Below, in pieces: positions 47,826 to 60,068 of a stretch of DNA of 64,000 nucleotides. The position numbers and the translations under genes are program-made. Position 1 is the first letter of the stretch. Each line of letters opens with the position of its first letter. The DNA comes from Pseudoscleropodium purum (taxonomy: Eukaryota; Streptophyta; Bryopsida; Hypnales; Brachytheciaceae), in the NCBI GenBank assembly GCA_963969395.1, contig OZ017800.1, positions 11,502,479-11,566,478 of the forward strand. Direction: 5' to 3'. The notes beneath the pieces are model-generated. The model did no database searches, was not told where the DNA came from, and saw nothing but the letters and a program-made list of their open reading frames with translations.

Positions 47826-50800
47826 CTTAAATTTAAATATAATATGGTGCCTAGGATTTAGGATTTAATTTAATCTAAAAAATCTAATCATCTATAAAAT
47901 AATAAGTCACTACCATTCATAATCAATTTCACCTCAAATGTGTATTTTTTAATTCTTTAATATTTTATCGTAAACAAGCAGAATGTAACTAGATATAAAA
48001 TCAAATTAAATTTTTTTTATTCTCTATATAAAATGGACAGATATGCTGTTAGAACAAATTCATGTCGCAATTATATGTTGATGGAATATTTTGGTGAATG
48101 TTTTCCCCCAAAATGCCACGTGTAAGTTAATAACTTTTATTTGAAATTACATGCATGTAATCTCGTAAAAAATGACATGTGAGGCATTAATCTAAAATAA
48201 TTATGAAGTGATGTAAATGACATATACATACTTTATTTATATTACAATTATATGAATATTTTAGTTTTTTTAACTCATTGTTTTGACTTAGTTTAAAGAA
48301 CTAAACATTTTTTTAATACATGTGAAATATTTAATTAATTTAATTGAAATATTATTATCTCTTTTATCTTTTGTTTCATATTGTTTTTTTTAATTAAAAT
48401 CAATAAATATGACAATTCATTTTATAATGATAAATATTTCATAAATATACATACATTTTAATAAGAAACTCTCTTAGAAGCCAACTTTGTTGTAAATTCT
48501 TTGTTGTCACTATTCATTTATTTTAGATTATAATAGATTGAAATATTGAAACCATATAATAAATTAATCTTAACCTCAAAATTGTCATTTCTAGTATAGA
48601 GAGAAAAAATATTTATAACTTTAATTTAGAAATCTAATTGTAGTTTCTTGTCAAAGACAAATATGATAATGTATAGAAGAAGTTTTAAAAACTTTTATTA
48701 CATATATTGTAAGATATTTGCATTCAAGTGAAGTAAACAAGCTTTTTGGTATTGTGCCAAACTAGTTTATTAGACTTTGAATTGTCTTAACTTGACAAAA
48801 TTTATTTAGAGTTTGAATTTAATTTTTAAAAGATTGAATTGAGAGTCTAAGAAACAATTTTTTCTTAAATAACAAGATTTTCATCATTTAAAAATTGCTC
48901 GGTAGAAGTAAGTACATAATTAAAGAAAAAATTAAATTTTTGATAGCTCTAAGTTGGAATTGAAATATACTAATCCCAATAGTGAGATTGTTTTAAAAAT
49001 CAAAGTTAATGCTATAGAATTTATTTATTTTTTAAGAAATGTGAAAATCAAGCTCAAAACAAAACCAAAAGGTTATTCTTTCAAAAAGATGCTCTAATTG
49101 CTTTCAAAACAAGATGCTCTATAACTTTCTCATCACTTATCCAAATTGAACAAATGAAAGCTTTCTATATGGATAAAAATATTATTTGTTAAATTAATTT
49201 GTTAAAATTTTATTTCAAATTTTGTGGATTTTTTTGTTGCTTGCTCTTGACTATTTTGAGCTTTGTATGTCATAATTTTTGCTTTTGGACACCAATTGAA
49301 ATATGAATTGAATTTTAAAGAATATTATCTATTTTTCTATCTAGAAAAAAAATTTCAAAAAATCATGCCAAAATTGAGATTACAAGAGCTTGCCTTAACT
49401 ATTAAGTGCATTCGAAGGAGACAATTGGGACTTTAGAGGTTAAATTATGAAATTTAAAGACATGCTAATTAAGAATATCAATAGCACAACCATTGCAATA
49501 TTGCAACATGAAACTTGTTGCTTAAGAAATATATTATTTTTTTAGGCTATTAAAGCTAGATTTTGAAGTTAAGAGTGTTACCAAATTTTGGATGAAAATG
49601 TGTAAGGGTGATTGTAAGAAACATGTCATATTTTTGTGCCAAAAATAGAATTTTTGGCCATAGGACTAGCACTACTATGCAATACTACTAATATTATGTG
49701 TCAACAAGACAATGCCCCTACAATTTAAATTGTTGATTAAAGGAGTTTGTAGATCTAAACTGTTGATTTAGTATTGTGTAATACTATAGATTGCTTCGGG
49801 GTACTATGGAAGCCATTAGGAGCTAAAAATAGTAAAAAAGTGTTTTGTAGATGTTTCCATTTTTAGTTATTAAAAAAAATTTATAATTTTTTAAAATAAA
49901 AATAGCTGTTTTACTAGAGAAGATTGTACTTGCATTGCACCAAAAAAATTGTGTAGGAAATTTTTTTCTTCTTCGTAACCTTCACACAAAGGATGGTCAC
50001 TTTAACCCCATGTGTGTAACCAACATGTTGCTATTTTCAGAAAACTCATTGTTAGTCCTTTTGATGTTAATAGACTTCTAATATGTCCAATTTATAGCTT
50101 TAAATTCGCATTTTTGGATAAAAAATAGGACTACCCCTCCCCCCCTCCCTAAATGGCCAAAATTTATACCCAATTGGGAACAAGTTAAAAATAATAAAAT
50201 ATTTTTTTTAATTGAAAAAATTACTCAATGTTTGAAACTATTGCATGTACCTTCATTCCAAATTTTATGCCAAACAAACAAACAATGCAAAAGTTATGAG
50301 AAAAAACGACCCATTTGAGGGCAAGGAGACAAGAAATAGGACAAGTGTTTCTTGCAATCACTTGTAATTGTAAAAATGTGATCATCGCAAAGGACGAACT
50401 TGTGATAGCAAGTCATGACATTGTGCATTTATGATAATAAATATTAGAATTTTTAGAAAGAAGAAATGTGACAAACTCATTACATTATTAATCTATACAA
50501 ATGGAGGATCTTTTTTAAACACAATTGTAGACAACTGTAGCTTATTGCTATGAATTTCCTTTACCTCTAAGGGTAAATTATTGTATGTGAAGAATTCAGT
50601 CATGCTTCAAAACTTCATTTTTACAAGGTTTCCTATTCTTCTTATCCATACATAAACTCATTCAAATTTCAAAACCTAGTATAAAAATCATAAAAGTATC
50701 AAGTGACCACACTAGTCACACTATTCAAGAATAAGCAAAAATTTATTTTTCACTATACCTAGATGTACTTCGTCCTTTTCATGTAACTCCTATAGTAAGC

Positions 50801-51135
50801 TCTTTAATACATTTCTAATCTACCTAGTGGACTCTATGACTCCTAGGAGTTAAGGCTAGAGACATGATAATTGTAAAACATCTTCTTTTAGTTTAATTAT
50901 TCATTGAGGGAATATCTCGATGTTATATTACAATACAAACTATTTTAGTTTGAGTTAAAGATGTGTTGACTTCATTCAATAGTAATATATGTGAAATGTT
51001 TTGATGTAACATATTCAATAGGCCTTGCTTAAAGGAATCCCCTAAAATCAATTTTTTCTAGTAAAGAGTGATGGGTATTAACATTTTAAAAATGGATATT
51101 AAACGATACATTGAATTTATAAAATAAGAAATATG

Positions 51136-51192
<57 letters not shown>

Positions 51193-52059
51193 GCAATATG
51201 AAATGATTGTTTAGACAAAATTGTCTACTTGTAAACTTTGTTGCTCAATTTTTTGATTGATCTACTTAGTTCAGTTTAAAGAAGTGTCTTTCTAAAGATT
51301 CTTATAGGGCTATATTGTTGAAAGCCTTTATACCTTGTAAATCCTTTGAGAAGCTAAGAATTTAATTTTAAACTTTGAAATTGTCATTTATCACTAAATG
51401 TGAAGTCCAAAATATGGGATTAAGTAATTAATATTATTAACTAAGTTGTATTTTTTTTGTTATTCTGCTATTTATGTAACTTGGAAGTATAAAAGTACTA
51501 CAAGGTACAATTCTATAATAGAAAATCTTCTTATAAATCATAGGTTTTATAGAAATTTTTAAAATTGAAATTACAAAAATCAATTCTTATAAAATTAAAA
51601 TAAATAAAAGGAATTAATATTGCCCCTTACAATTTCATATTATATAATTTAAAAATTCCAAAAATCAAACTTCAAAGGCCTTTCATTCCTAAAGGCCCTT
51701 GTATATTATACCAAAGTTGTCACTCTACTATAGGTAAGTTGCAAAATTGTATAAACACCCTCATAAATTCAAAATGTTAAAAAAATATTAGCACTAATCT
51801 GTAATTTTAAAAATAATTTTATGAGTGAGTGAATTTTATCTTCTTCCAAAAAAATCTTTAATCTAATGTTTTGCTTAGATTCAAAGACACTTGCCTTTTT
51901 GTGAACTACACTTGTTATTTAATTCTTGTTAGACTATTCATTTTTATTTTCTATTTTCAATGCAAATTTGAAAAAATTTAACTAAAGTTTCAAAATAGGA
52001 TAAAGAAATTTTATAAATTTTTTTGGAAGAGAGATAATTCAATCTCCTAAAGTAAATTG
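47826..52059. other. AT-rich desert with a long (TA)n tract
   Basis: No gene recognised over about 4.2 kb. There is a short C-rich stretch (CCCCTCCCCCCCTCCC-like) near 50136-50150 and a long TA microsatellite at 51139-51189. The rest is probably degraded repeats. Confidence 0.45.
51139..51189. repeat. (TA)n microsatellite, about 25 units
   Basis: An uninterrupted run of TA dinucleotides of about 50 bases, able to form cruciforms and likely to vary in length between individuals. Confidence 0.95.
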
Positions 52060-52733
52060 GTGTTTTCAAGCCAAAAATTATTTCAAAATACTCATACTCA
52101 AAGCAAGGCCAATTTAATCTTCATTTGTATTTATTTTTTAACAAATTCAACTATAGGATCTATTATTTAACTTGTTCAAGTACATACTCTCTAAACTTTA
52201 GAGTAAATATTCTAATCAATTGCAAGTTGAATGTGCTTGGAAGTTCAAATAGTAGTTTTTTTCCTAGCCCTTTCAAAAGGTACAGTTTTGTCTTTCATCA
52301 TTTTTAGAAAAAATACGCATTTTATGTTTGGAACTTAAACGATTTAGGTAATATGTTGGAAAAGTGGATTGAAAATATACACAAAAAGTTTTGATAAATA
52401 AAAACTGTGTTCATATCTATAATATTTATGAAATAGAAGGTACTAGATGATGGAAGAAAAAATTAAATCGCTAATAATTTGTATAAGAAATTGGGAATTA
52501 CTAATCTTGATGGTGAAAATATTCTATTAAATAATATTTATTCTTTATTTTGTTTCATTGGAAATTTTCAAGATTGAGTTACAAATGAGACAATATGTTT
52601 TTTCTATCTTCATTTGGAAAAGTCTAGATCTATCCTAAAAATCTCATGCAAAAATTCCAAATTATGAAGTCAATAGATTGTGCCTAAGGTTTCAAAAAAT
52701 CCAAAGTAGGCCCTTTAATCCTTTAGGGGTTAA
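52060..52733 (+). repeat. Dispersed repeat, copy related to 12460-13415
   Basis: Follows the 12.5 kb copy: both contain text equivalent to 'ttcaaaatactca' or 'ttcaaagtactcg', 'caaattcaactataggatc', 'gtacatactctctaaa' or 'gtacaccctcctaaa', and 'gtgcttgg' or 'atgcttgg'. The right end, TTTAGGGGTTAA, is at 52722-52733. Confidence 0.6.
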
Positions 52734-55700
52734 TATTTGAAAGAAAACAAAAGCCTTAAGAATGTAACTGTCCTTGAGAAAATGAATGATTCATTGGTAA
52801 ATCAAGAGTTTGATTGAAAAAAATCTAAATTTGAACTTTAGTAAGTAGGTCTAGATTAGGACAAAATGACACCACTTTATTGCATGAAGACTTCAAGGAT
52901 CACTAGCAATGGTCTTAGAAATTGTCGAAAGTCCAAACATACAATACCTTTTTTGCTTGGCACTAAAAATTTCAATTTAAAAATTGAAATAGAAACTTCT
53001 AGAATCGTAAGAGAGAATTTTCTTCAAAATTGTTTTCTAAGTACATTCTAGAATATTTTGATTTCAAGCATCTTACTTAAAGCTCTTTATAAAAATGCCC
53101 TATGGACAATTATAGTTGCTAAAATATACTAGTGCCCCCCAGCTCACCTCTAAGCTTTACTATTACCCCAAATTTTTGCAACGCAATTCTTTAAACATTT
53201 AAAGCCTATTTAAATTTGAAAGTTTGAAATGAATAATAGTGTAATTACTTTTGTCTTTAAAAATCTTTTGAATTAAAATATTTGATTCCCCATAGGAAAC
53301 AAAACCATTCTAAATTTTTATACATCATGGCTACTATATTGGTAATTCAAATTTTCATTATAAATACATGGTTTGGAATTTGAAGACAATCTTTAGTTTA
53401 ACTTGATGTTAAGAATATTAAGTAAATTGAAGTCAATCAAAATTCTTTGTTTCTTTCAATTTTCTAATGTCCAAGTTCATTTGTTAAAATATAGTTAAAC
53501 AATTTTTGCAATTTTTGAAGGCGTCTAAAAAATATAATGAAATAAAATCCAGAGCTAAAAATTACTAAATAATATAGTTAGATCCCAAAGAAACCAATAG
53601 AATTTCAATGATTAATTTAATTTAATTTAATTAATATTTAAATATTATTAATTTATTAAAACTAGTAGATTTTAGAATCTTGATACAATTTTGTCAATAA
53701 AATAAAATAAATTGATATTCTATTGAAGTTATTTGTGGAACAATTAGATGTGACATATGTATAAATGGACCTCCCAAAGAAGAAGATATGTTTGAAGAAG
53801 CTAAACTATTGATGAAAGCAATTGAATATTCAAATGTATTGTTTTCATTAACTCGTTTTTAACTATTCATTATTTCATTGAACTAAAATACATCATACAA
53901 CATTTAAAAGTTGATAACTTTCATACATGTTAATAAAAGTTAAAAGATTCTATCATATTCCATTCAATTTGTTCCTATCAAATAAAGCATGCACATAGGA
54001 TTAAAATCAATTGCTTTTCTAACCACAAAACCTTCAAAAGTATTATCATTAAATAATTAAGATTGGATAATAAATAAATTAAATACAAATTTACATACAA
54101 GGCAATTTTTTGGTTTCTTTGAAGAATTTATAAATTTTTTTGCAATATTTCATAAATGATGTTGCCAAAAAAAAGGAATTTTTCATTGACTCATAATTGT
54201 CTTTTAATTTAGTTTATTTTTAAAATTTTAATGATAATATTACTTTGTATGTTTTTGAAAATTTATTGTTTTTATCAACCAACTTTTTGATTTGAAAGGC
54301 TATTGTAATTTGCATAATGTTGTAGAGAGGCCATAAAAAAGACTTTAAAGAAGTTGTGAAGATCATTCAGTATGAGGTTTTACACTTGATTTTGAATTTT
54401 GAATTCACAATCTTTTACAAGGAGAATCAATAATTATAATTTTATGTAATTTATTTAAATATTATTATAATTACTAAAAAAATTCTTAGATTATACAATC
54501 TTGTATAAATATTGGTACATAAAATTAAAATATAGAATGTTGTATAAGCCCTTCAGTACCCAAGCATTCAAAATTTAAATGATTCATTCATGTATATATT
54601 CTTTACATATAAAGTAAGAATCTTTTTTATCCCCCAAAGAGTATCAACAATTAAATATTCACATTTCAAACTTATTAGGAAAAATGAGAGGCCTATAAGA
54701 TTACTAATATTCACTACATGGTTACCTTTAGATATAATTTATAGTTTTTTTTCCTAAGTTTATTGACAAAATTTGATTAGTGCATTAATAAATGCAACTA
54801 TATGAATACAAGTTGTAAATCATAATTTACAACTACTATTTGAAAGTCCATCACTAAATTATTCTTTATAATTGCTATTTATAATACATCATCACATATT
54901 ATGACATTTAGCCCTTGAACATCCTTAACTACAAGGGATAATCCAAATTTCTTAAATTATAAAGAAACCTATCCTAAGAATCTGCAAATAATTATTTCGA
55001 TATAAAAAATAAGATTTTGTATGCATGGGACATATTTGCTTCAACCATTGTTCAAAGTTTGCACATGTGGTCTTTAAGGATTTAAACAATTTATATAAAT
55101 TATTATATTTCAAAAATAACATTTATAATTAAAAAAAACTAAAGGGTACAAGAAGGACAAAGTGCTTATGGTGGCGAGGCTTTGTTCATATATTGTTGGA
55201 ATATGGATATTTGAAAGATACAGTATAATTATGTAACCTAGTACATTTGAGATTTATAAATATTAAATCTATAATTAAGAAAAAAACTTTACCATCAAGG
55301 ACATCATATTAAAATTAAAATTGATAAAAATTTTAATAGTTAATTCATCAAATTTTTTAAAATTATTATTAAGTTTATACATATAATAAGTAAAGGTGAA
55401 GGTTGGCACATAACTAAAATGTCAAATTTTATTATTCTAGAAAAAATGATTGAAGTTTTTAAATTAAAAAAAATTAACAAATATATTTTCTACACCAAAT
55501 AAATTAGAAAAAAATTCCATACAATAAAATCTTGATGTCCTTTTAAAGAAAAATTCAATTTAGCTTATCTTATACCTACAATAATTTGGATATTTAACAT
55601 TTCAATGTATTTAATAATAGATTATATTGTTTTTTTTAATTATAAAATAAATAAATACATTTTTGTTTGAATTCAGATTATTTTATTTTATTTTTAAAAC

Positions 55701-57374
55701 ACAATAATTATTATAGTCTATAACATCTTTATGATTTAATTTGAAAATAGATAACAAGGCGTGAGATTGCAATTGAAACCAAACATTCGGTAGGTATTGC
55801 AATATTAGTACTAATCAAATATTAAATAGAAATACTAAGCATTGAATTTCTACAATTGTCAATTGAATATAAAATCTATAAATTTATACCTACTGAATAT
55901 TCATACCTTTAAACTTAGATTATTGTCATTGTAATATTATTTTTTCTTCACATGGATGCATAATTTTAGAGAACAACATCTTATATGAAATATTTAATGC
56001 CAACAAGTGAAGGTTTACATCTTTTGAAAAGTTCTCAAAGACGTGTATTGAAATTTCATCCACAAGCAAATATGATTGTTGCTATGGCACCACATTCATT
56101 GCCAAAAAGAAAGAAAATAGATTGAATTATAAATAAAACAATAGTCCTAGCTTTAGTTGATAGTTTGACAATTTTTCATAAATTATTGCATTATCAAAAA
56201 TACATTGATGCAATGATACCATCCTTGAAGAAATGCCCAAGGAAAAAGAGAAAATTATAAAACAAAAGTATGTGTAATGCTATAGTATTTTATTGCATTA
56301 ATTTGTAGCTTTTAAGAAGTACAAAATGGTTGAAAATTGAATGCCCTATCTTGTAAGAAGATATTTTTAAAGCTCAATTAAGCCCTCTATTATTTTATTC
56401 ATATTTCAATCTTATGTTTTTGTTACATGTAATGCTTCTTTGCATTTCGCAAGGTGCCTCATCACTTCATATATACATCCACAATCTAAGGCAATGCATC
56501 TATAAAGATTATCCTTCTATAATATGCATAATTCAAATCTATAGATTCCAGCTTAATGCCATTGGTACTAACAAAGTGACTTTGTAATTCATACAAAAAC
56601 AAATGTATTCATAATGAAAGAGAAAGATATGTAGAAATCATTGCTTAAATTAGGGCCACTCAAAACCAAGTATGTTTCCTAATGCATGTCCTACAAAATC
56701 CACAAACATAAGTAGACGTTTATTGTACAAAATTCAATAAATTGAAGACATTGCAATTAAGGTATAGTTTTAGAGGATTTATGAGTTCAACTTTGAAATC
56801 ATTTGATTTTTTGTACTATATTCCAAAGTTCTTGGGTTTCAGCCAATATGTATTACAGTTGACTTTATGTGGTTGTAAAATGAAAACCTAACAATACACA
56901 ATAAAGATTGTTAGAGAAATTTGTTATATACTATCTAAAAGGAGAATTATTGTATTGGTGTCTATATTACTTTGTTGTAGATATTTGTTTCTCATGCATA
57001 ATGTTGATTTCACATTTTCTTGTCAATTAATAGATGAAAATTCAACATTATACAAAGGTCAAATATTTTTTTGGCCTTCATTTTTGTTATTATTAAGGGG
57101 ATCTTTTTGCCTCAAAAATGATGTTTTGAGGTAGAAAATATAAGTAGAAAATTAGTCAAATTTACCCTCTGTAGGTTTTTTTATAAAAAGAACTAAATGT
57201 ACATTAGTCAAGCTCAATTGTGACTTTCAAAATATCCATTTAGTTTGGTATTTGATATAAAGTTGAGTAAAAAGATCAACATCTACCAAAAAAAAATTCA
57301 CATCCAATTTTTTTCAAAATTTTCAACAACTAATTAAATAAATGCTAAATTTAACTTGATAGCATTTATTTGTC
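52734..57374. other. AT-rich desert
   Basis: About 4.6 kb of very AT-rich DNA. No open frame above about 60 codons, no RNA gene and no clear repeat border was recognised, apart from simple 'tttaattt' reiterations near 53610-53650. Confidence 0.45.
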
Positions 57375-57907
57375 TTTAACCCTAAGACCCCAAGGGATTT
57401 GGATAAAACACAAATGTGTTATAAAATATAAGTTTTATAACTTTATTGAAGTTTGCATCAACAAAGATAATGTGAAGTGTAAAAAATAGAAAGTATTTGT
57501 ATGATTGAAATTATGAAAAGTACTTTTAGATTCCCTTCAAATGAATTTTGAAGATATAACTTCAAAAATTCACCAAAAATACAATTTCTCTTTTTAGCAT
57601 TTGAATTTTTTTCATTGGCCAAAATTGCGGTTTCTATTGATTTCTAAAAAACTACATAAGACCTAGTAATGAAAACACCAACACTTTTCCAAAATAGTAA
57701 GTTTTTCAACACGAGGCAAATCTAAACTCTTTGTGCTATTTCTCTTACAATTTTTGACTGATCATAGCAATCTTAAGTTTGAATATAAAAGAAAAAGACA
57801 ACCCAATTTTTTACCAAAAAAGAAATATTGAATTTTTTTGGGCCTGAAAATTCTGCTTGAAATTGAGCAACGACCAAAAAATGGTCACTTAAGCACTTAG
57901 GAGTTAA
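57375..57907. repeat. Repeat unit bounded by inverted terminal motifs
   Basis: Left end TTTAACCCTAA (57375-57385) and right end CTTAGGAGTTAA (57896-57907) are inverted versions of one another, with mismatches, and match the terminal motif of the dispersed family. The 533-base interior is non-coding and AT-rich. It lies about 125 bases before the next, longer unit. Confidence 0.45.
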
Positions 57908-58033
57908 GGTCATCATTGAGAATGTTTAGGATGTATAAAATAAAAAACTTCATGAGATTTTTCAAAAATTTCTTCATGATTCTTTGTACTCCATGAAATA
58001 ATGTCAAATGGTTCATTCAATAGTTTGTATTTG

Positions 58034-58965
58034 TTAACCCGTAGAGTTCTTTGACTATGTTTTTACCAGAAACACTCCAAAACTCCCATTTTTAAGACAA
58101 GCAACAAAAAAAATTAAAAAACATTTTTGAACACATTCAACCCTAGAATCTTGTATTATGATAATTTGAGAAGATGTGCAAAAAAAATTTAGAAATTTCC
58201 ACCGTGTAGGTTGCAAAATATTAACATTTGAATTGACAAAAAGCCTTTTTTTGGCCTTGCAAAAAACCGGGCAGCTGCATTTTACAAGGTCACATTTGTA
58301 TGAAAAAACGTCCAAAATGGTTGCAACTCTTTAGATTCATTCTTCAAAGCAAGTTAGATTCACACTTGAAAATTTTCAAATCATTTGGAATTGTATAACA
58401 TATAGGAAAAAAATAGTAAGTAGAAAGAAATAGAAAATGAATCAAAATACTAAATTGTTTCTGATTTAGTTATGGAATTAAAAATGCCAATTTTAATGGT
58501 TATAATGTTGTAGTAAACAATCTTCACCTAATATATATATTTTTTTTCCAAAAATATTGAAAATTGAGTTCAATTTAGAACTTCAAAGTTTATTTTGGAG
58601 TAGAGAATCTATAACCACCTACAAACTAAAACACCTCATAACTTTGGACTCATTGATCAAAATGGAATGATTCAAAACTTTCTAAGTATATATAAATCTA
58701 AAAAATTAATTTCAAATTTTTATTTTTGAAAAAAGTGATTTTTTCAGATCTGCCTGGACTGCCCGAGTTGAGAAACAAACTACATATTAGGATATAACTT
58801 TCAACTCATAATTCCAAATGTCTTGAAATTTAGTGCACATGAAGATATTCTTTGACCACACCTTCTATTAAAATTTGGGCCAAAAATATGGAAATCTCCG
58901 CTCACATACACCTGCCCCAAAAATTTATGTTGCCAAAAAATGCACCTTGGTCCTTTAGGGGTTAA
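58034..58965 (+). repeat. Left arm of a large inverted repeat, 932-base unit
   Basis: Begins TTAACCC (58034-58040) and ends TTTAGGGGTTAA (58954-58965), so the unit has inverted ends itself. Its whole length is paralleled by the reverse complement of 59132-60063. Examples are 'gggcagctgcattttacaag' (58269) against 'gtgaaatgcagctgccc', 'catataggaaaaaaatagta', 'gaccacctacaaacta'-like text, and 'cacaccttct'. An 86-codon minus frame inside it is not a recognised protein. Confidence 0.75.
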
Positions 58966-59131
58966 TATATGCCAATTCAATTTATTTTTTGCTATAAAAA
59001 TTATTTAACAATGACAATTTTTTATGAAATCAATAGAAGTTTTCACATTGATAGATAATATCTAATCTTCCATTCTTTTATTGTAGTTTGTAGATGGACA
59101 TAGGGAGAGCCATTGTCTACTTTTGTATACC

Positions 59132-60063
59132 TTAATCCCTAAAGGACTGGCCTATGTTTTTTGGTTGTATAGAAATTTTGGGCAGGTACTTGTGACCAGA
59201 AATTTCCATATTTTAGGCTGAAATTATAAGAGAAGGTGTGGATAAGGAATATCTTTCATATGCAACAAATTTCATGACATTTGGAAATAGGAGTCAAAAG
59301 TTATAGCCTAATATGTTACTTTTTTTTCATAACTAGGTAATTTGGGCTGATTAGAAAAAATCACTTTTTTCAGAAAACAAAAATTTGAAATTGATTTTCT
59401 AGACTTATATAAACAAAGAAAGCCTTAAATCATTCCATTTTGATTAATGAGTCAAAAGTTATGAGGATTTTTTGTTTACAGGTAGTTATAGATTCCCTAC
59501 TCTAAAATAAACTTTAAAATCCTTTATCTTATCCAATTTTCAATATTTTTGAAAAAAAATAAAATTTTAGGATGTTGATTGTTTATTACAACATTTCAAC
59601 CATTGGGATTTCCATTTTTCAATTCTATATTTCCATTCTGAATAATTTAGTATTTTAAATCATTGTCTACTACTACCTACTTACTATTTTTTTCCTATAT
59701 GTTGTACAATTTCAAATGACCTGAAATTTTTCAAGCATGTAGAGAACTTGTTTAGGAAAAATAATCTAAAGAAACACCATCATTTTGGTCACTTTTTTCA
59801 TAGAAATTGAGCTTGTGAAATGCAGCTGCCCAACTTTTTGCAGGGTAAGAAAAATAATTTTAGTGAATTTGAATGCTTATATCTTGCAATCCACGCGGTG
59901 GAAATGTCTGAAAATTTTGCCACATGTTTTGATACTATATAGTACAAGATCCTATGGTTACATATGTCAAAAAAAAAAAATTCAAAAATTTGCTACTTAT
60001 TTTAAAAATGACAGTTTTTGAGCTTTTTCAGTAAAAACATAGTCATGGAACTCTAGGGGTTAA
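59132..60063 (-). repeat. Right arm of the large inverted repeat, 932-base unit
   Basis: Starts TTAATCCCTAAA (59132-59143) and ends TAGGGGTTAA (60054-60063), where a perfect 14-base palindrome AGGGGTTAACCCCT (60055-60068) straddles the border. It has the same span as the left arm and is separated from it by 166 bases. A transcript through both arms would fold into a long, imperfect hairpin. Confidence 0.75.
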
Positions 60064-60068
60064 CCCCT

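Noticed and set aside
53609..53650. AT-palindromic stretch considered as a replication origin or scaffold site
   Set aside because: Such stretches are common in this AT-rich DNA and nothing else supports a function.
58954..58965. TTTAGGG inside the terminal motif, possibly interstitial telomere sequence
   Set aside because: Only one unit is present at each site, never an array, and it lies at the border of a dispersed repeat.
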